Below, in pieces: positions 57,295 through 64,000 of a stretch of DNA of 64,000 bases (the stretch's first letter is position 1; each line of letters begins with the position of its first letter). The notes beneath the pieces are model-generated. The model ran no database searches. It was not told where the DNA came from and saw only the letters and a program-made list of their open reading frames with translations. The position numbers were made by a program, and so were the translations under genes. Origin of the DNA: Batillaria attramentaria (lineage: Eukaryota > Mollusca > Gastropoda > Batillariidae); the NCBI GenBank assembly GCA_018292915.2, contig JACVVK020000373.1, positions 437,501 through 501,500 on the forward strand, given 5' to 3'.

Positions 57295-60200
57295 GAATCC
57301 CGGCAGGGGCCAAATATTTGCGCTGGCCTTTTTCTCGTTGTCCCGTCTTTGATATCACCCTTATATGGTGAAAAAGGACGTTAACCTCCCAAACACCCAT
57401 CCACCCCACCCCCCCTCTCTCTCTCTCTTTCTGTCTGTCTCGCTCTGCCTTTGCCCCCCCCCCCACCCCCCGAAAAAAATTTCTGCCTCTGTGTTCCCCC
57501 CTCCCCCACCCCCACCCCCTGAAAAACCCTCTAAGGCTGGCACTGAGCCAGCAAAAGGCGAGGCGTTTGTTATTGTGCTGCGGTCGCTGAGTAGAAGACC
57601 TTTGGGCCGTTTAAATTCTCGTTCGTTCAGCCACTAGACGTCAGCGTACTGCATTCAGAGCTCTTCTTATGGTTTTCACTAACAAGCGGCGCAACTGTTT
57701 CAAATACAGAAGTAGTCTTTCGTGAAGCCCTAATGATATCATGGCAGAGTCAGAAGTAGTTCGGGTAACCCATGAGTGATCGGGGAAGTCACATCTTCGA
57801 TTACTGGAGAGGGACATCATGACTAAGTCAGAAGTAGATTTGCTTTGGTCACACATTCCAGATTTTTGCCAGAAAGCATGCGCTGGTTGTCAGTCAAGGG
57901 TCACGTGAGCAAAGCGCAGCGCGTTCTGAACAAGATGGCGCGGCTGAATGGACGACAAGCACCGGACGCTGCAGACCTGAAGGACCTGCACCAGTCCGAG
58001 GAACGCGAACAGAAGAAAATCACTTACTTCCACATCTTCTCCACCTGGCGAATCGCCAAGATTTCTTTGCTCATGGCCTTCAGTTCGTAAGTTCCACCAG
58101 AGACGCGTTTTAAGATAAGATAAGATAAGATAAGATAAGATAACTTTGTTAATCCCTCATGGGGAAATTTCATGTCCGCCCAGACACAGCAACAATACAA
58201 TACAATACAATACAATGCAATGCAATGCAATGCAATACATTTTGTATTCTAAACACCTCTCATTCCTCAATGCGACGGTCAGACTGAAAGCCGCACTACT
58301 ATGGACAGTCCTGTCAGTCAAACGTGCCGAACCAACAGAATTTAACCAATCGCGTGGCCGGTCTGGCAAGCTTTTCAACAGACACCACAACGAGGGAAGC
58401 ACGTGTAGTTTGCTATGAATGAAACATGGAAAGAAAGCAGTAAGTCCATTGACGTCATTATTTTGAGGAAAAAGATCATTACGTCAATGTCTTTCATCTT
58501 GAAATCACATAAAACAGCGTCATGGACGTACTGTGTTTTGCCAATACACGGCAGAGGAAAGGGGAGGAGCTTCCGCCTCGCGTGGGGTTCGCCCATTATG
58601 TGGGACGATGTGCTGTTATTTTTAAAACTGAAAAATCATTAGATTCCAGAATTCCGTGGAGCTTAAAATGATGGATCTTCACAAACCCGCTTGTTGATCT
58701 AGCTTCTGGCTTCAGAATTAACAAGACCAGTTTGTGCGTCGTGGAAAGTAGAAATCAATCCGCGTAGCATGTTTCGTGTGGTACTGTGCATAGGACTGGG
58801 CCATCACACAATCAAGATAGGAAAAGTGATATTTATTCTGGCATCTAACATGATGTTCTTGTTGAAAGTGCTACGTTGATACGAAGCGCTGAAACTGGAC
58901 ATCGAGGCTCTTAGTTATATCAAAGACATTACGGTAATGTAATGTCTTTGGTTATATTCACCTCTGTATTCCATGCAATTCAATTCAGTTCTAATTACTT
59001 TATAAATCCCAGAAGGGAAATTATGACCCAGTATGAGCAGCTCCAAGTGTTTCTTTGTTGTCGTTGATTTCCTCCATTTTGTCACCCGAATCATCTTGTC
59101 TTTGTTAAAATCAAGTTTCTCGTGCGCTCTGACCTATTATGGAATCACGTTTGGGATCAAGAGCCTGTCTGGTGATTTCTACCTCAACTTCTTCCTCATG
59201 TCTCTGCTAGAGATTCCTCCGCCGTTACTGACCCACTTTCTGTTCACATGGTAAGCGGATTTGAAGAGATGTGTTACACTTCGGCTAATGCGAATATCGG
59301 TTACGGCGATTTCCTTTTAATAGGAGGAACTTTCATTTACGTAGAAAACAACAACAACAATAAAACCGTTAAGTTGTTTTAATCTGTAGATTTGATTGGG
59401 GTTTGTTATAGAAGCGTCAGGCTGATCAGCATTTCCTCGTAAGAATGGGGTGGGTGGGTGGGTGCTTGCGGGTTTAACGTTCTTGGGTGATATCAAAGAC
59501 GGGGCAACGATGAAAACGCTAGCACAAATGTTTGGCCTCAGCCGGGATACGAACTCACGACCCGAGCATTAGTATTCCAACGCTCTATCATTCGGCCACC
59601 CCAGCTCCCCGTAAGAATGGGAATACCTGTGCACATAGATGAAGCACAAGGAAAGAGTATGTCAGCCTGATTTTGATGACTGGGCCAAATCTTTCAAACA
59701 GTTGCATGAGACTATCCACGTGTTTTTCTGTTTGAGCGTGAGCGTGGTATGCGTGTTTGTTTTAATCTGATTTCAAGACTTTCATTCAACATATCCTACA
59801 CCCTTAAAGCAGAATCTTTCTAGAAAGGAGGAAGTTCATCGGTTAATTGTTAATCAGTTGTAGGGTGCATAAGTGTTGTAACAGTAGTGACACGCAAGTG
59901 TGACACGCTGGCAGTAGCTCTGTCTTTGCTGTCAGGTAGCGTCACTTCCAGAGTTTTTTTCCCCCTGTATATAGCAGCCTACTATCGGCGGCCAGCTCTG
60001 TATGATGTTACCAAGCTTCACCCTAGCTGTACGCATGTCTACTGGCCTAAGACTGTGTTTTGTGACCTCATTCCGAAGGGAGCCTATCAGAAATCAGTCT
60101 GACAATATGCACCCGTCTTTTTCAGCTTCCTTGACATAACATTTTGCATCGTATAGGTGCTCAATCCCTACATGGTCCAACCCTTGTCGTGGGGTAGTGG

Positions 60201-63200
60201 CTTGTGTACCTCAATGACCCAGAGAGCTACGCCAGCGGGAGCACGTGCTCCTGGCAGGGTCACCCAAGCTGGACAGGTCGAAGGGTAGAGGTCAGACGAA
60301 TGTGGACCACCTCTCCAAGAGGCTAAACGGGTTTGCGTAGGGTTAACAGCCCTACCTGTAAAAAAACATAACGTTACAGAAGCATCGACAGCAACAAACC
60401 AAAACATTCACCTGGGCAAGGAAGGGTCTCCATCCCGGAGACCTATGACGCATTGCAGTGAAAGCCGAAAGGAAGCTGCAAGGCCGACCCCCCTTCTAAC
60501 ACCCAGGACAACGACGAGAGTAGCCACATGGAACATCAGGACAATGTATGAAGTAGGAAGGACCATACAAGTAGCAAGAGAGATGAAGAACTACAAGATA
60601 GGAGTACTGGGACTGAGTGAGACAAGGTGGCTACAGACAGGACAGCTGAGATTTTCATCGGGAGAGCAACTGCTGTACTCGGGACACACAGAGGATGGAG
60701 CCCCCCACACTGAGGGCGTGGCCCTGATGCTGGCACCGGAGGCACAGCGGGCACTCATCGGCTGGGAACCTGTCAACTCCCGCATCATTACAGCCAAATT
60801 CATCACCAAGAAAAAAGACATCAAGCTGAACATCATCCAGTGCTACGCTCCCACCAATGATGCGGAAGAGGAGAAAAAAGATGACTTCTACCAACAACTG
60901 CAGACAGTGATAGATAGAGGAGGAGCCAAGGACATGACCATACTTATGGGAGACTTCAACGCCAAGATTGGATCAGACAACACAGGCTATGAGAACACCA
61001 TGGGAACACATGGACTGGGACAGATGAACGAAAATGGCGAGCGCTTTGCAGACTTTTGTGCCCTGAACCAGCTAGTGATAGGAGGCAGCATCTTCCCACA
61101 CAAGCGCATCCACAAGGCCACATGGAGATCGCCGGACCATGTCACGGAGAACCAGATTGATCACATCTGCATCAGCCGGAAGTTCAGGAGATCGTGGCGA
61201 GATGTGCGCGTGATGAGGGGTGCCGATGTATCATCAGACCACCACCTTCTTGCAACAACACTGAGACTTCGGCTTAAGAGACACACCAACGCCAACAACA
61301 CACAGACCAGGTACAACGTTGGCCTACTCAGGAACACAGAGACACAAGCAGCATTCCGGACCAGCCTTTCCAACAGGTTCCAGCCACTGCAAGACCTGAT
61401 AGAAGACAGTGGAATGGATATCGAGACACAGTGGGAACACAGCAAGAAACTCTGGCACGACACATGCGAAGAGGTCCTTGGCAAGAGAAAGACCCAACAC
61501 AAGGAATGGATCTCTGCTGATACCATCCAGAAGCTGGAAGTTAGGAAAAAGAAGAAAACTGCACTGAACACGAGCCGAACAAGAAGAGCTAAGGCAAAGG
61601 CACAGGAAGAATACACAGCAGCTGACAGAGAAGTGAAGAGGAGCACCAGAAAGGACAAGAGGGACTACATCGACGACCTGGCCAATCAAGCAGAGGAAGC
61701 AGCTGGACAAGGGAACCTAAAAGACCTGTACCAGGTGACCAAGAAGCTCGCGGGCAAATTTCAGCAGACAGACAAACCAGTGAAGGACAAGAACGGGCAC
61801 CCACTGACAACAACTGAGGAACAGCTGAAGCGATGGGCAGAACACTTCAGGGAGCTGTTAAATCGCCCCATCCCTGAAACACCACCAGACATCCCGCCAG
61901 CTGAGACAGAACTACCCATCAACTGCGAAAAGCCCTCTAAGGCGGAGATCAGGAAAGCCATCATGACACTGAGAAATGGGAAAGCTGCAGGGCCGGACGA
62001 GATACCAGCAGAAGCCATCAAAGCAGACACAGAGACAGCCGTCAACATGCTGCACAGCCTATTCAGCAAGATCTGGGAGAAGGAAGAGGTGCCAGCCCAG
62101 TGGAAAGAAGGGATCGTCATCAAGCTGCCAAAGAAAGGGGACCTCAGGGACTGCAGCAACTACCGAGGGATCATGCTCCTGTCAGTGCCAGGCAAGGTTC
62201 TCAACAGAATTCTACTGGAGAGAATGAGGGAGGCAGTCGACCCTATGCTCCGAGACCAGCAGGCGGGCTTTCGCAGGAACAGGTCCTGCGCTGACCAGAT
62301 CGCCAGCCTACGCATCATCGTTGAGCAGTCACTGGAGTGGAACTCCCCCCTCTACATCAACTTCATAGACTATGAGAAGGCCTTCGACAGTGTAGACAGA
62401 GAGGCGCTGTGGAAGCTGCTAAGGCACTATGGAGTTCCCGGGAAGATCATCTCCCTGATCCAGTGCACCTACCAAGACATGAGCTGCAGGATTGCCCATG
62501 CCGGCCAGTTGTCAGAAAGCTTCGAGGTGAAGACCGGAGTCCGCCAGGGATGCCTGTTGTCCCCGTTCCTCTTCCTCCTGGTCATCGACTGGATCATGAA
62601 GACCACCACAACAGGCAGGAAAAACGGGATACAGTGGACACTCTGGACGCAGCTGGATGACCTCGACTTTGCGGACGACCTGGCGCTCCTGTCTCACAGC
62701 CACAGCCAGATGCAGGACAAGACTACATGCCTGGAAGCCACATCAGCCGGAACAGGGCTCAAGATCAACAGGAGGAAAACCGAGCTGATGAAGATCAACA
62801 CCACTGCCAACACACCAGTCACAGTCGGTGGAGAGTCCATCAGGGAGGTAGAGTCCTTTGTCTACCTAGGGAGTGTGGTTGATGGACAGGGAGGCACAGA
62901 CCGAGACGTCACAGCCAGAATCGGCAAGGCAAGGGCAGCAATGGTCATGCTGAAGAACATCTGGGCATCCAAAGTTGTCAGCATAAGAACCAAACTTCGC
63001 ATCTTCAACTCCAACGTGAAGTCAGTTCTGCTCTACGGATGCGAAACATGGAGGACAACGAAGACGATGCAGCAGAAGATCCAGACATTTCTCAACACCT
63101 GTCTGAGGCGCATCTTCAACATCCGATGGCCAGAGAAGATCCGGAACGAAGAGCTGTGGGAGCGAGCAGGGCAGGAACCAGCGTCCAAGCAGATCCTGCG

Positions 63201-63579
63201 GAGGAAGTGGGGCTGGATTGGACATACCCTCAGGAAGCCAGCATCCAGCACCACACGCCAAGCCCTGACATGGAACCCACAGGGGAAAAGGAAGAGAGGC
63301 CGGCCTCGCAACAGCTGGAGGCGGGACACTGAGGCAGAGTTATATAAGCAGGGTACCAACTGGACTGGAGTGGCAAGAATAGCCCAGAACAGAGTGCGAT
63401 GGCGAAGGGTTGTCGATGGCCTATGCTCCACGTGGAGCCAGGGGCCTAAGTAAGTAAGTAGGTGCTCAATGCTTGCTTTTTCTCACACACTGACAGGGTT
63501 GGCAGAAGGTGGACGTGTTCCGCTGCCTTCTTCATCACCAGTGCCAGCTGCCTTATCGTCATTCCTGTGTCTCTACTGG
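45485..63579 (+). CDS. SLC22-family organic ion transporter, 5' seven exons (gene continues beyond the window)
   Basis: Exons: 45485-45931, 52994-53081, 56192-56309, 57035-57250, 57862-58086, 59116-59250, 63497-63579. Splice sites are GT-AG and every phase closes. The protein is a major-facilitator transporter of the plasma membrane. Exon 1 holds the cytosolic N-terminus and TM1 (FIMVPLLFINTTLTAWSVLM), then a large extracellular loop with several N-x-S/T sites. Exon 2 gives FHLVCDKSWIPAMIISVQMA; exon 3 the MFS loop motif GQLGDTIGRKKT; exon 5 the family motif PESMRWL and the long cytosolic loop; exons 6-7 the start of the C-terminal half (YYGI, GRRW). This order is diagnostic for OCT/OAT/OCTN-type carriers. 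The substrate cannot be told. The start ATG (CAACATGG) precedes the usual MxxTLExLVDQVGGxGRYQ-like N-terminus. The exon 6 acceptor (AATCAAG at 59115) is the least certain junction. Introns are full of mobile elements. Confidence 0.9.
46108..46402 (+). repeat. (CAA)n, (ACAAA)n, (GTAT)n and (GT)n block in SLC22 intron 1
   Basis: CAA/ACAAA-type repeats (46108-46275) run into about 18 GTAT units (46277-46348), GCAT variants and (GT)n (46377-46401). Confidence 0.92.
46403..47600. other. SLC22 intron 1 sequence without clear features
   Basis: Contains a LINE-end-like TTTTAATAAAGTTGACTTGA (about 46450-46478) and otherwise unique-looking DNA. Confidence 0.4.
47598..47708 (+). repeat. (GT)n and (TC)n microsatellites
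   Basis: (GT)n at 47600-47638 and (TC)n at 47690-47707. Confidence 0.9.
47780..48070 (+). repeat. LTR-like repeat (copy 1)
   Basis: Contains TCTAGATCTGACCTGTTCAG, a TATA-like GTATGTAAGCAG, a poly(A)-signal-like AGTAAAGTATTGGAGTTGTA and TATCCCGTGTCTTCTCTGCG. The inverted relative at 56520-56810 keeps GTATATAAGCAG and AATAAAG, so the layout looks like U3-R-U5 of an LTR. Ends are not fixed. Confidence 0.5.
48360..48970 (+). repeat. Diverged 306-bp tandem repeat (two units)
   Basis: Unit landmarks GAGTCCGTATT (48431, 48737), GGAGTGGTTTAGGTAAATAT / TGAGTGGTTTAAATAAATAT, GGGAGATAACTC / GGGCGATAACTCC and CCCCAAATTTGAAATC / CCCCAAATTTCAAGCC recur in order. The units are strongly diverged, so the duplication is old. 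Confidence 0.8.
49178..49207. repeat. Perfect 13-bp hairpin
   Basis: ATGTTGTTTCCAT, loop TACT, ATGGAAACAACAT. Confidence 0.85.
49487..49674 (-). repeat. tRNA-derived SINE, family A (minus) with target duplication
   Basis: Full length. CTCTATTGTACT (49475-49486) and CTCTACTGTACT (49675-49686) flank it. It is inserted next to or into an older LINE fragment. Confidence 0.92.
49690..49850 (-). mobile_element. LINE C-terminal fragment (minus)
   Basis: The minus strand reads ESSLPISGPNLWNSMPPNVR and SPLSLYTLKNGLLLSFF, a diverged version of the F-x-x-x-x-x-WNSLP reverse-transcriptase tail. Confidence 0.6.
49936..50136. mobile_element. Foldback MITE, 201 bp, ~69-bp inverted arms
   Basis: The left arm (GTGAGACTTAGTAGGACTTC ... 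TTTACATGTAAATTAGGC) and right arm (GCCTAATTTACATGCAAGTG ... CTACTAAGTCTCAC) are inverted copies with a few mismatches and a ~60-base centre. TACTA occurs on both sides (49931-49935, 50137-50141) as a possible target duplication. Confidence 0.85.
50142..50630. other. SLC22 intron 1 spacer
   Basis: An A-run (50191-50207) and AT-rich sequence only. Confidence 0.4.
50632..50804 (+). repeat. tRNA-derived SINE, family A with perfect target duplication
   Basis: CTCTAGCAAGG (50621-50631 and 50805-50815) is repeated exactly. The copy is close to the family consensus, so it is relatively young. Confidence 0.93.
51060..51237 (-). repeat. Family-C-related SINE (minus), partial
   Basis: On the minus strand GGGGATTTGTGACTAGTGGT ... 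GACAGGTTCGAATCC (A and B boxes) leads into CACGTGCAGACTCGTGCCCT and TGTCTCGCCTTC, as in the family-C body. Confidence 0.7.
51593..51826 (+). mobile_element. 5'-truncated LINE tail, sister of the MACPF insertion
   Basis: Matches 2619-2852 almost base for base in CAGCCTTTAAATCACAGCTC, GACGGGCGCCTTATAAATAT and (ATT)n; the GT run in the 3' UTR is longer here (51687-51735). Confidence 0.88.
51914..52314. mobile_element. ~100-bp inverted repeats with a hammerhead-like core
   Basis: The left arm (about 51914-52020) and right arm (about 52208-52314) are inverted copies sharing AAAGGACGGCACAGGTCAAC and GGACATAAACAAATGGGACA, with a ~185-base centre that includes a G run. The right arm on + reads CTGAAGA-A-GGCGAAAGCC-GAAAC (52248-52270). 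This fits the hammerhead core CUGANGA-stem II-GAAA, as found in the terminal repeats of Penelope-like elements. The left arm has an extra G in the core (CTGGAAGA). Confidence 0.6.
52315..52740. other. SLC22 intron 1 spacer
   Basis: No recognised element. Confidence 0.4.
52745..52827 (+). repeat. (GTT)n, poly-T and poly-G tract
   Basis: About 8 GTT units, (TTTG)n, then 12 T and about 14 G. Confidence 0.92.
53091..53198 (+). repeat. (GT)n-(TC)n microsatellite directly behind SLC22 exon 2
   Basis: About 45 GT units begin 10 bases after the splice donor, followed by (TC)8. Length variation here lies very close to the splice site. Confidence 0.95.
53395..53505 (+). repeat. LINE end with (ATC)n, (CT)n, (AT)n
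   Basis: GTTGATAAATAAAGTTTCAT followed by (CATCAT)n, (CT)n and ATATATATAT. Confidence 0.65.
53506..54285. other. SLC22 intron 2 spacer with ATAAGTC(G/A)AA motif repeats
   Basis: Between 53727 and 53910 the heptamer-like AAGTCRAAC / ATAAGTCGAA recurs about seven times with irregular spacing (for example 53757, 53818, 53845, 53897). The remainder is featureless. Confidence 0.45.
54290..54540 (+). repeat. Unnamed interspersed repeat F (copy 2)
   Basis: Relative of 43600-44040; it ends, after (GTT)n, in a G run (54520-54534). Confidence 0.65.
54545..55150. other. SLC22 intron 2 spacer
   Basis: No recognised element or exon. Confidence 0.4.
55160..55237 (+). repeat. (GT)n and poly-G runs
   Basis: (GT)9, two runs of more than 12 G, and GGGGTTGGGGG between them; a G-quadruplex-prone stretch. 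Confidence 0.9.
55602..55756 (+). repeat. (AC)n-(ACGC)n-(AC)n microsatellite
   Basis: About 40 AC units, 7 ACGC units and about 23 AC units. Confidence 0.97.
56520..56810 (-). repeat. LTR-like repeat (copy 2, minus)
   Basis: On the minus strand: start TGTTGTAGAGATCGCGAAAA, then TCTAGATCTGACCTGTTAGT, GTATATAAGCAG (TATA), TTAATAAAGTATTTGGAGTT (poly(A) signal), TATCCCGTGTCTTCTCTGCT and GTGCA. This is a U3-R-U5-like order. It is related to 47780-48070. Possible solo LTR; no target duplication was found. Confidence 0.55.
56936..56998 (-). repeat. Family-A SINE tail fragment (minus)
   Basis: GGGTAGGTGGGTGTTTGAGG GTTTAACGTCC and a partial body only; it sits 40 bases upstream of SLC22 exon 4. Confidence 0.75.
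57258..57480 (+). repeat. (CTGT)n/(CT)n and 5'-truncated family-A SINE
   Basis: CTGT/CT repeats (57261-57294) lead into GAATCCCGGCAGGGGCCAAA and the SINE body to CACCCATCCACCCC (57407). C/T-rich simple sequence follows. Confidence 0.8.
58107..58242 (+). repeat. (TAAGA)n, LINE-end-like segment and (AATAC)n/(AATGC)n
   Basis: (GATAA)7 is followed by CTTTGTTAATCCCTCATGGG GAAATT, then AATAC and AATGC pentamers. The pentamers flanking a CCCTCATGGGGAAATT core suggest the minus-strand 3' end of a non-LTR element. It starts 20 bases after SLC22 exon 5. Confidence 0.75.
58270..58625 (-). repeat. Interspersed repeat E (copy 2, minus, uninterrupted)
   Basis: The most complete copy in the window. On the minus strand: TGTATTGGCAAAACACAGTA, ACGTAATG and ACGTCAAT motifs, TGCTTTCTTTCCATGTTTCA, AAAAGCTTGCCAGACCGG and GCGATTGGTTAAATTCTG. 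It provides the empty-site reference for the SINE and solo LTR at 18563-20313. Confidence 0.75.
58915..58957. repeat. Short hairpin
   Basis: CAAAGACATTAC, loop GGTAAT, GTAATGTCTTTG, with partly matching outer bases. Confidence 0.75.
59450..59609 (-). repeat. tRNA-derived SINE, family A (minus) with target duplication
   Basis: CGTAAGAATGGG (59438-59449, 59610-59621) flanks a full-length but internally shortened copy (the TCCACCACA part is deleted) in SLC22 intron 6. Confidence 0.9.
59622..60153. other. SLC22 intron 6 spacer
   Basis: Nothing recognisable. Confidence 0.4.
60166..63458 (+). mobile_element. Full-length RTE-type non-LTR retrotransposon in SLC22 intron 6
   Basis: TAGGTGCTCAAT occurs at both borders (60154-60165; about 63459-63470 for the right copy), a 10-12 bp perfect target duplication. 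A 279-bp 5' UTR precedes a single ORF. The element ends directly in TAAG repeats that include the stop codon, so it has practically no 3' UTR, as in RTE-clade elements. Intact ends, an intact ORF and a perfect duplication indicate a recent insertion. It is in the same orientation as the SLC22 gene. Confidence 0.92.
60445..63453 (+). CDS. LINE ORF2-type protein: endonuclease and reverse transcriptase, 1002 aa
   Basis: The ATG at 60445 opens an uninterrupted frame. Residues about 25-275 are an APE-type endonuclease: N30 in ATWNIRT, E59 in GLSETRW, MGDFNAKIG, and SDHH near the end. A basic linker (residues about 330-440) is followed by a reverse transcriptase with RNGKAAGPDEIPAEAIK, NYRGIMLLSVPGKVLNRIL, YEKAFDSVDREALWKLLRHY, GVRQGCLLSPFLFLLVIDWI and the catalytic FADD at residues 742-745. 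The thumb and C-terminal region (LLYGCETWRT, RRKWGWIGHTLRKP, GKRKRGRPRNSWRRD, QNRVRWRRVVDGLC) complete it. No RNase H domain is present. Proteins of this family are often misnamed craniofacial development protein 2-like in invertebrate genomes. All catalytic residues seen are intact, so the copy may be active. Confidence 0.95.
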   Translation: MTHCSESRKEAARPTPLLTPRTTTRVATWNIRTMYEVGRTIQVAREMKNYKIGVLGLSETRWLQTGQLRFSSGEQLLYSGHTEDGAPHTEGVALMLAPEAQRALIGWEPVNSRIITAKFITKKKDIKLNIIQCYAPTNDAEEEKKDDFYQQLQTVIDRGGAKDMTILMGDFNAKIGSDNTGYENTMGTHGLGQMNENGERFADFCALNQLVIGGSIFPHKRIHKATWRSPDHVTENQIDHICISRKFRRSWRDVRVMRGADVSSDHHLLATTLRLRLKRHTNANNTQTRYNVGLLRNTETQAAFRTSLSNRFQPLQDLIEDSGMDIETQWEHSKKLWHDTCEEVLGKRKTQHKEWISADTIQKLEVRKKKKTALNTSRTRRAKAKAQEEYTAADREVKRSTRKDKRDYIDDLANQAEEAAGQGNLKDLYQVTKKLAGKFQQTDKPVKDKNGHPLTTTEEQLKRWAEHFRELLNRPIPETPPDIPPAETELPINCEKPSKAEIRKAIMTLRNGKAAGPDEIPAEAIKADTETAVNMLHSLFSKIWEKEEVPAQWKEGIVIKLPKKGDLRDCSNYRGIMLLSVPGKVLNRILLERMREAVDPMLRDQQAGFRRNRSCADQIASLRIIVEQSLEWNSPLYINFIDYEKAFDSVDREALWKLLRHYGVPGKIISLIQCTYQDMSCRIAHAGQLSESFEVKTGVRQGCLLSPFLFLLVIDWIMKTTTTGRKNGIQWTLWTQLDDLDFADDLALLSHSHSQMQDKTTCLEATSAGTGLKINRRKTELMKINTTANTPVTVGGESIREVESFVYLGSVVDGQGGTDRDVTARIGKARAAMVMLKNIWASKVVSIRTKLRIFNSNVKSVLLYGCETWRTTKTMQQKIQTFLNTCLRRIFNIRWPEKIRNEELWERAGQEPASKQILRRKWGWIGHTLRKPASSTTRQALTWNPQGKRKRGRPRNSWRRDTEAELYKQGTNWTGVARIAQNRVRWRRVVDGLCSTWSQGPK

Positions 63580-64000
63580 GTGAGTGAGGAGAACATTTGC
63601 TTTTCATTTCATAATCTTTGCATTCAGAATTTACGTATCCCTGGAGTAAGGGTTCCATCAGACGTGGCGACTGTGCACGCCTACAGCGGTAAAATACACT
63701 CCCAGCCAATTAAATCGGCTCGCCAGGGGCACTTAAGCGCCACGCCGTCGGCTCGCCAGTCAATAGAACACGGTCCTATTTTTTTCCTCGCCACGCCAGT
63801 CAATCGCCGCTGACCGCGCGCTTTCGCAAACGTAGTTCCCATGGATAAAAAGCCCAGCAACTTAACGTGTAATTGGAAGTATCCTGGGTTGGAAAGGACT
63901 TCAGCGTTCTAGAAAAAAAAATAAAAATTCACGTTTAGCCCACAGGCACGTAGCCATGCCCTCTGATTCTAAAGGGCAGCCCATTTCTTAAGTTGTCAAG
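63580..64000. other. SLC22 intron 7 (start)
   Basis: Begins GTGAGTGAG. It contains repeated GGCTCGCCAG and CGCCACGCC words (63715-63805) that look like part of another dispersed repeat. No further exon is visible before the window ends. Confidence 0.45.

Noticed and set aside
60445..63453. Annotation as a craniofacial development protein
   Set aside because: Endonuclease and reverse-transcriptase motifs, terminal TAAG repeats and target duplication show it is a retrotransposon ORF.

Overview
This is a 64-kb piece of an invertebrate nuclear genome, most likely a marine gastropod of littorinid/caenogastropod type. That placement is an inference. It rests on split genes with canonical GT-AG introns, a MACPF protein with cysteine-rich C-terminal repeats like those of gastropod egg and defence proteins, tandem secreted carboxylesterases, and three abundant tRNA-derived SINE families. 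Dinucleotide microsatellites and (ATT)n-tailed LINE remnants fill the introns.

Layout. 0-2.2 kb: a 102-bp satellite, then SINEs. 2.2-4.1 kb (+): the 3' part of a MACPF gene whose exon carries a LINE-tail insertion. 4.3-8.4 kb (+): a 3'-truncated Gypsy-class LTR element with the order Gag-protease-integrase, as in Gmr1-like elements. 9.0-10.5 kb: a C-free block dominated by a 10-bp satellite. 10.99-11.78 kb: a DNA transposon flanked by TTAA, with a SAP-like and a THAP ORF (Kolobok-like). 11.9-17.2 kb and 23.3-27.4 kb (-): two tandem five-exon type-B carboxylesterase genes, each with an intact catalytic triad. Between them lies nested repeat DNA, including a 1.37-kb solo LTR with a perfect 5-bp target duplication. 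28-32 kb: MITE, Helitron-like and SINE insertions. 32.4-36.2 kb (-): a complete five-exon LZIC gene of 190 aa. 37-45 kb: LINE tails, two PIF/Harbinger-like MITEs and non-coding DNA. 45.5 kb to beyond the right edge (+): the first seven visible exons of an SLC22 (organic cation/anion) transporter. Its introns contain a foldback element, an inverted repeat with a hammerhead-like core, and an apparently full-length non-LTR retrotransposon (60.17-63.46 kb) with an intact 1002-aa ORF.

The host genes do not form a pathway. They are neighbouring loci: a putative secreted pore-forming/defence protein, two secreted esterases, a Wnt-related coiled-coil protein and a plasma-membrane solute carrier. Splice-phase arithmetic closes for all four multi-exon models, so the exon coordinates should be reliable to the base. 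The most striking points are the phase-consistent LINE insertion in the MACPF exon, a sharp gene-conversion-like tract between the two esterases, the Kolobok-like element, the PR-INT Gypsy element, the hammerhead-like inverted repeat and the intact LINE with perfect target duplications.
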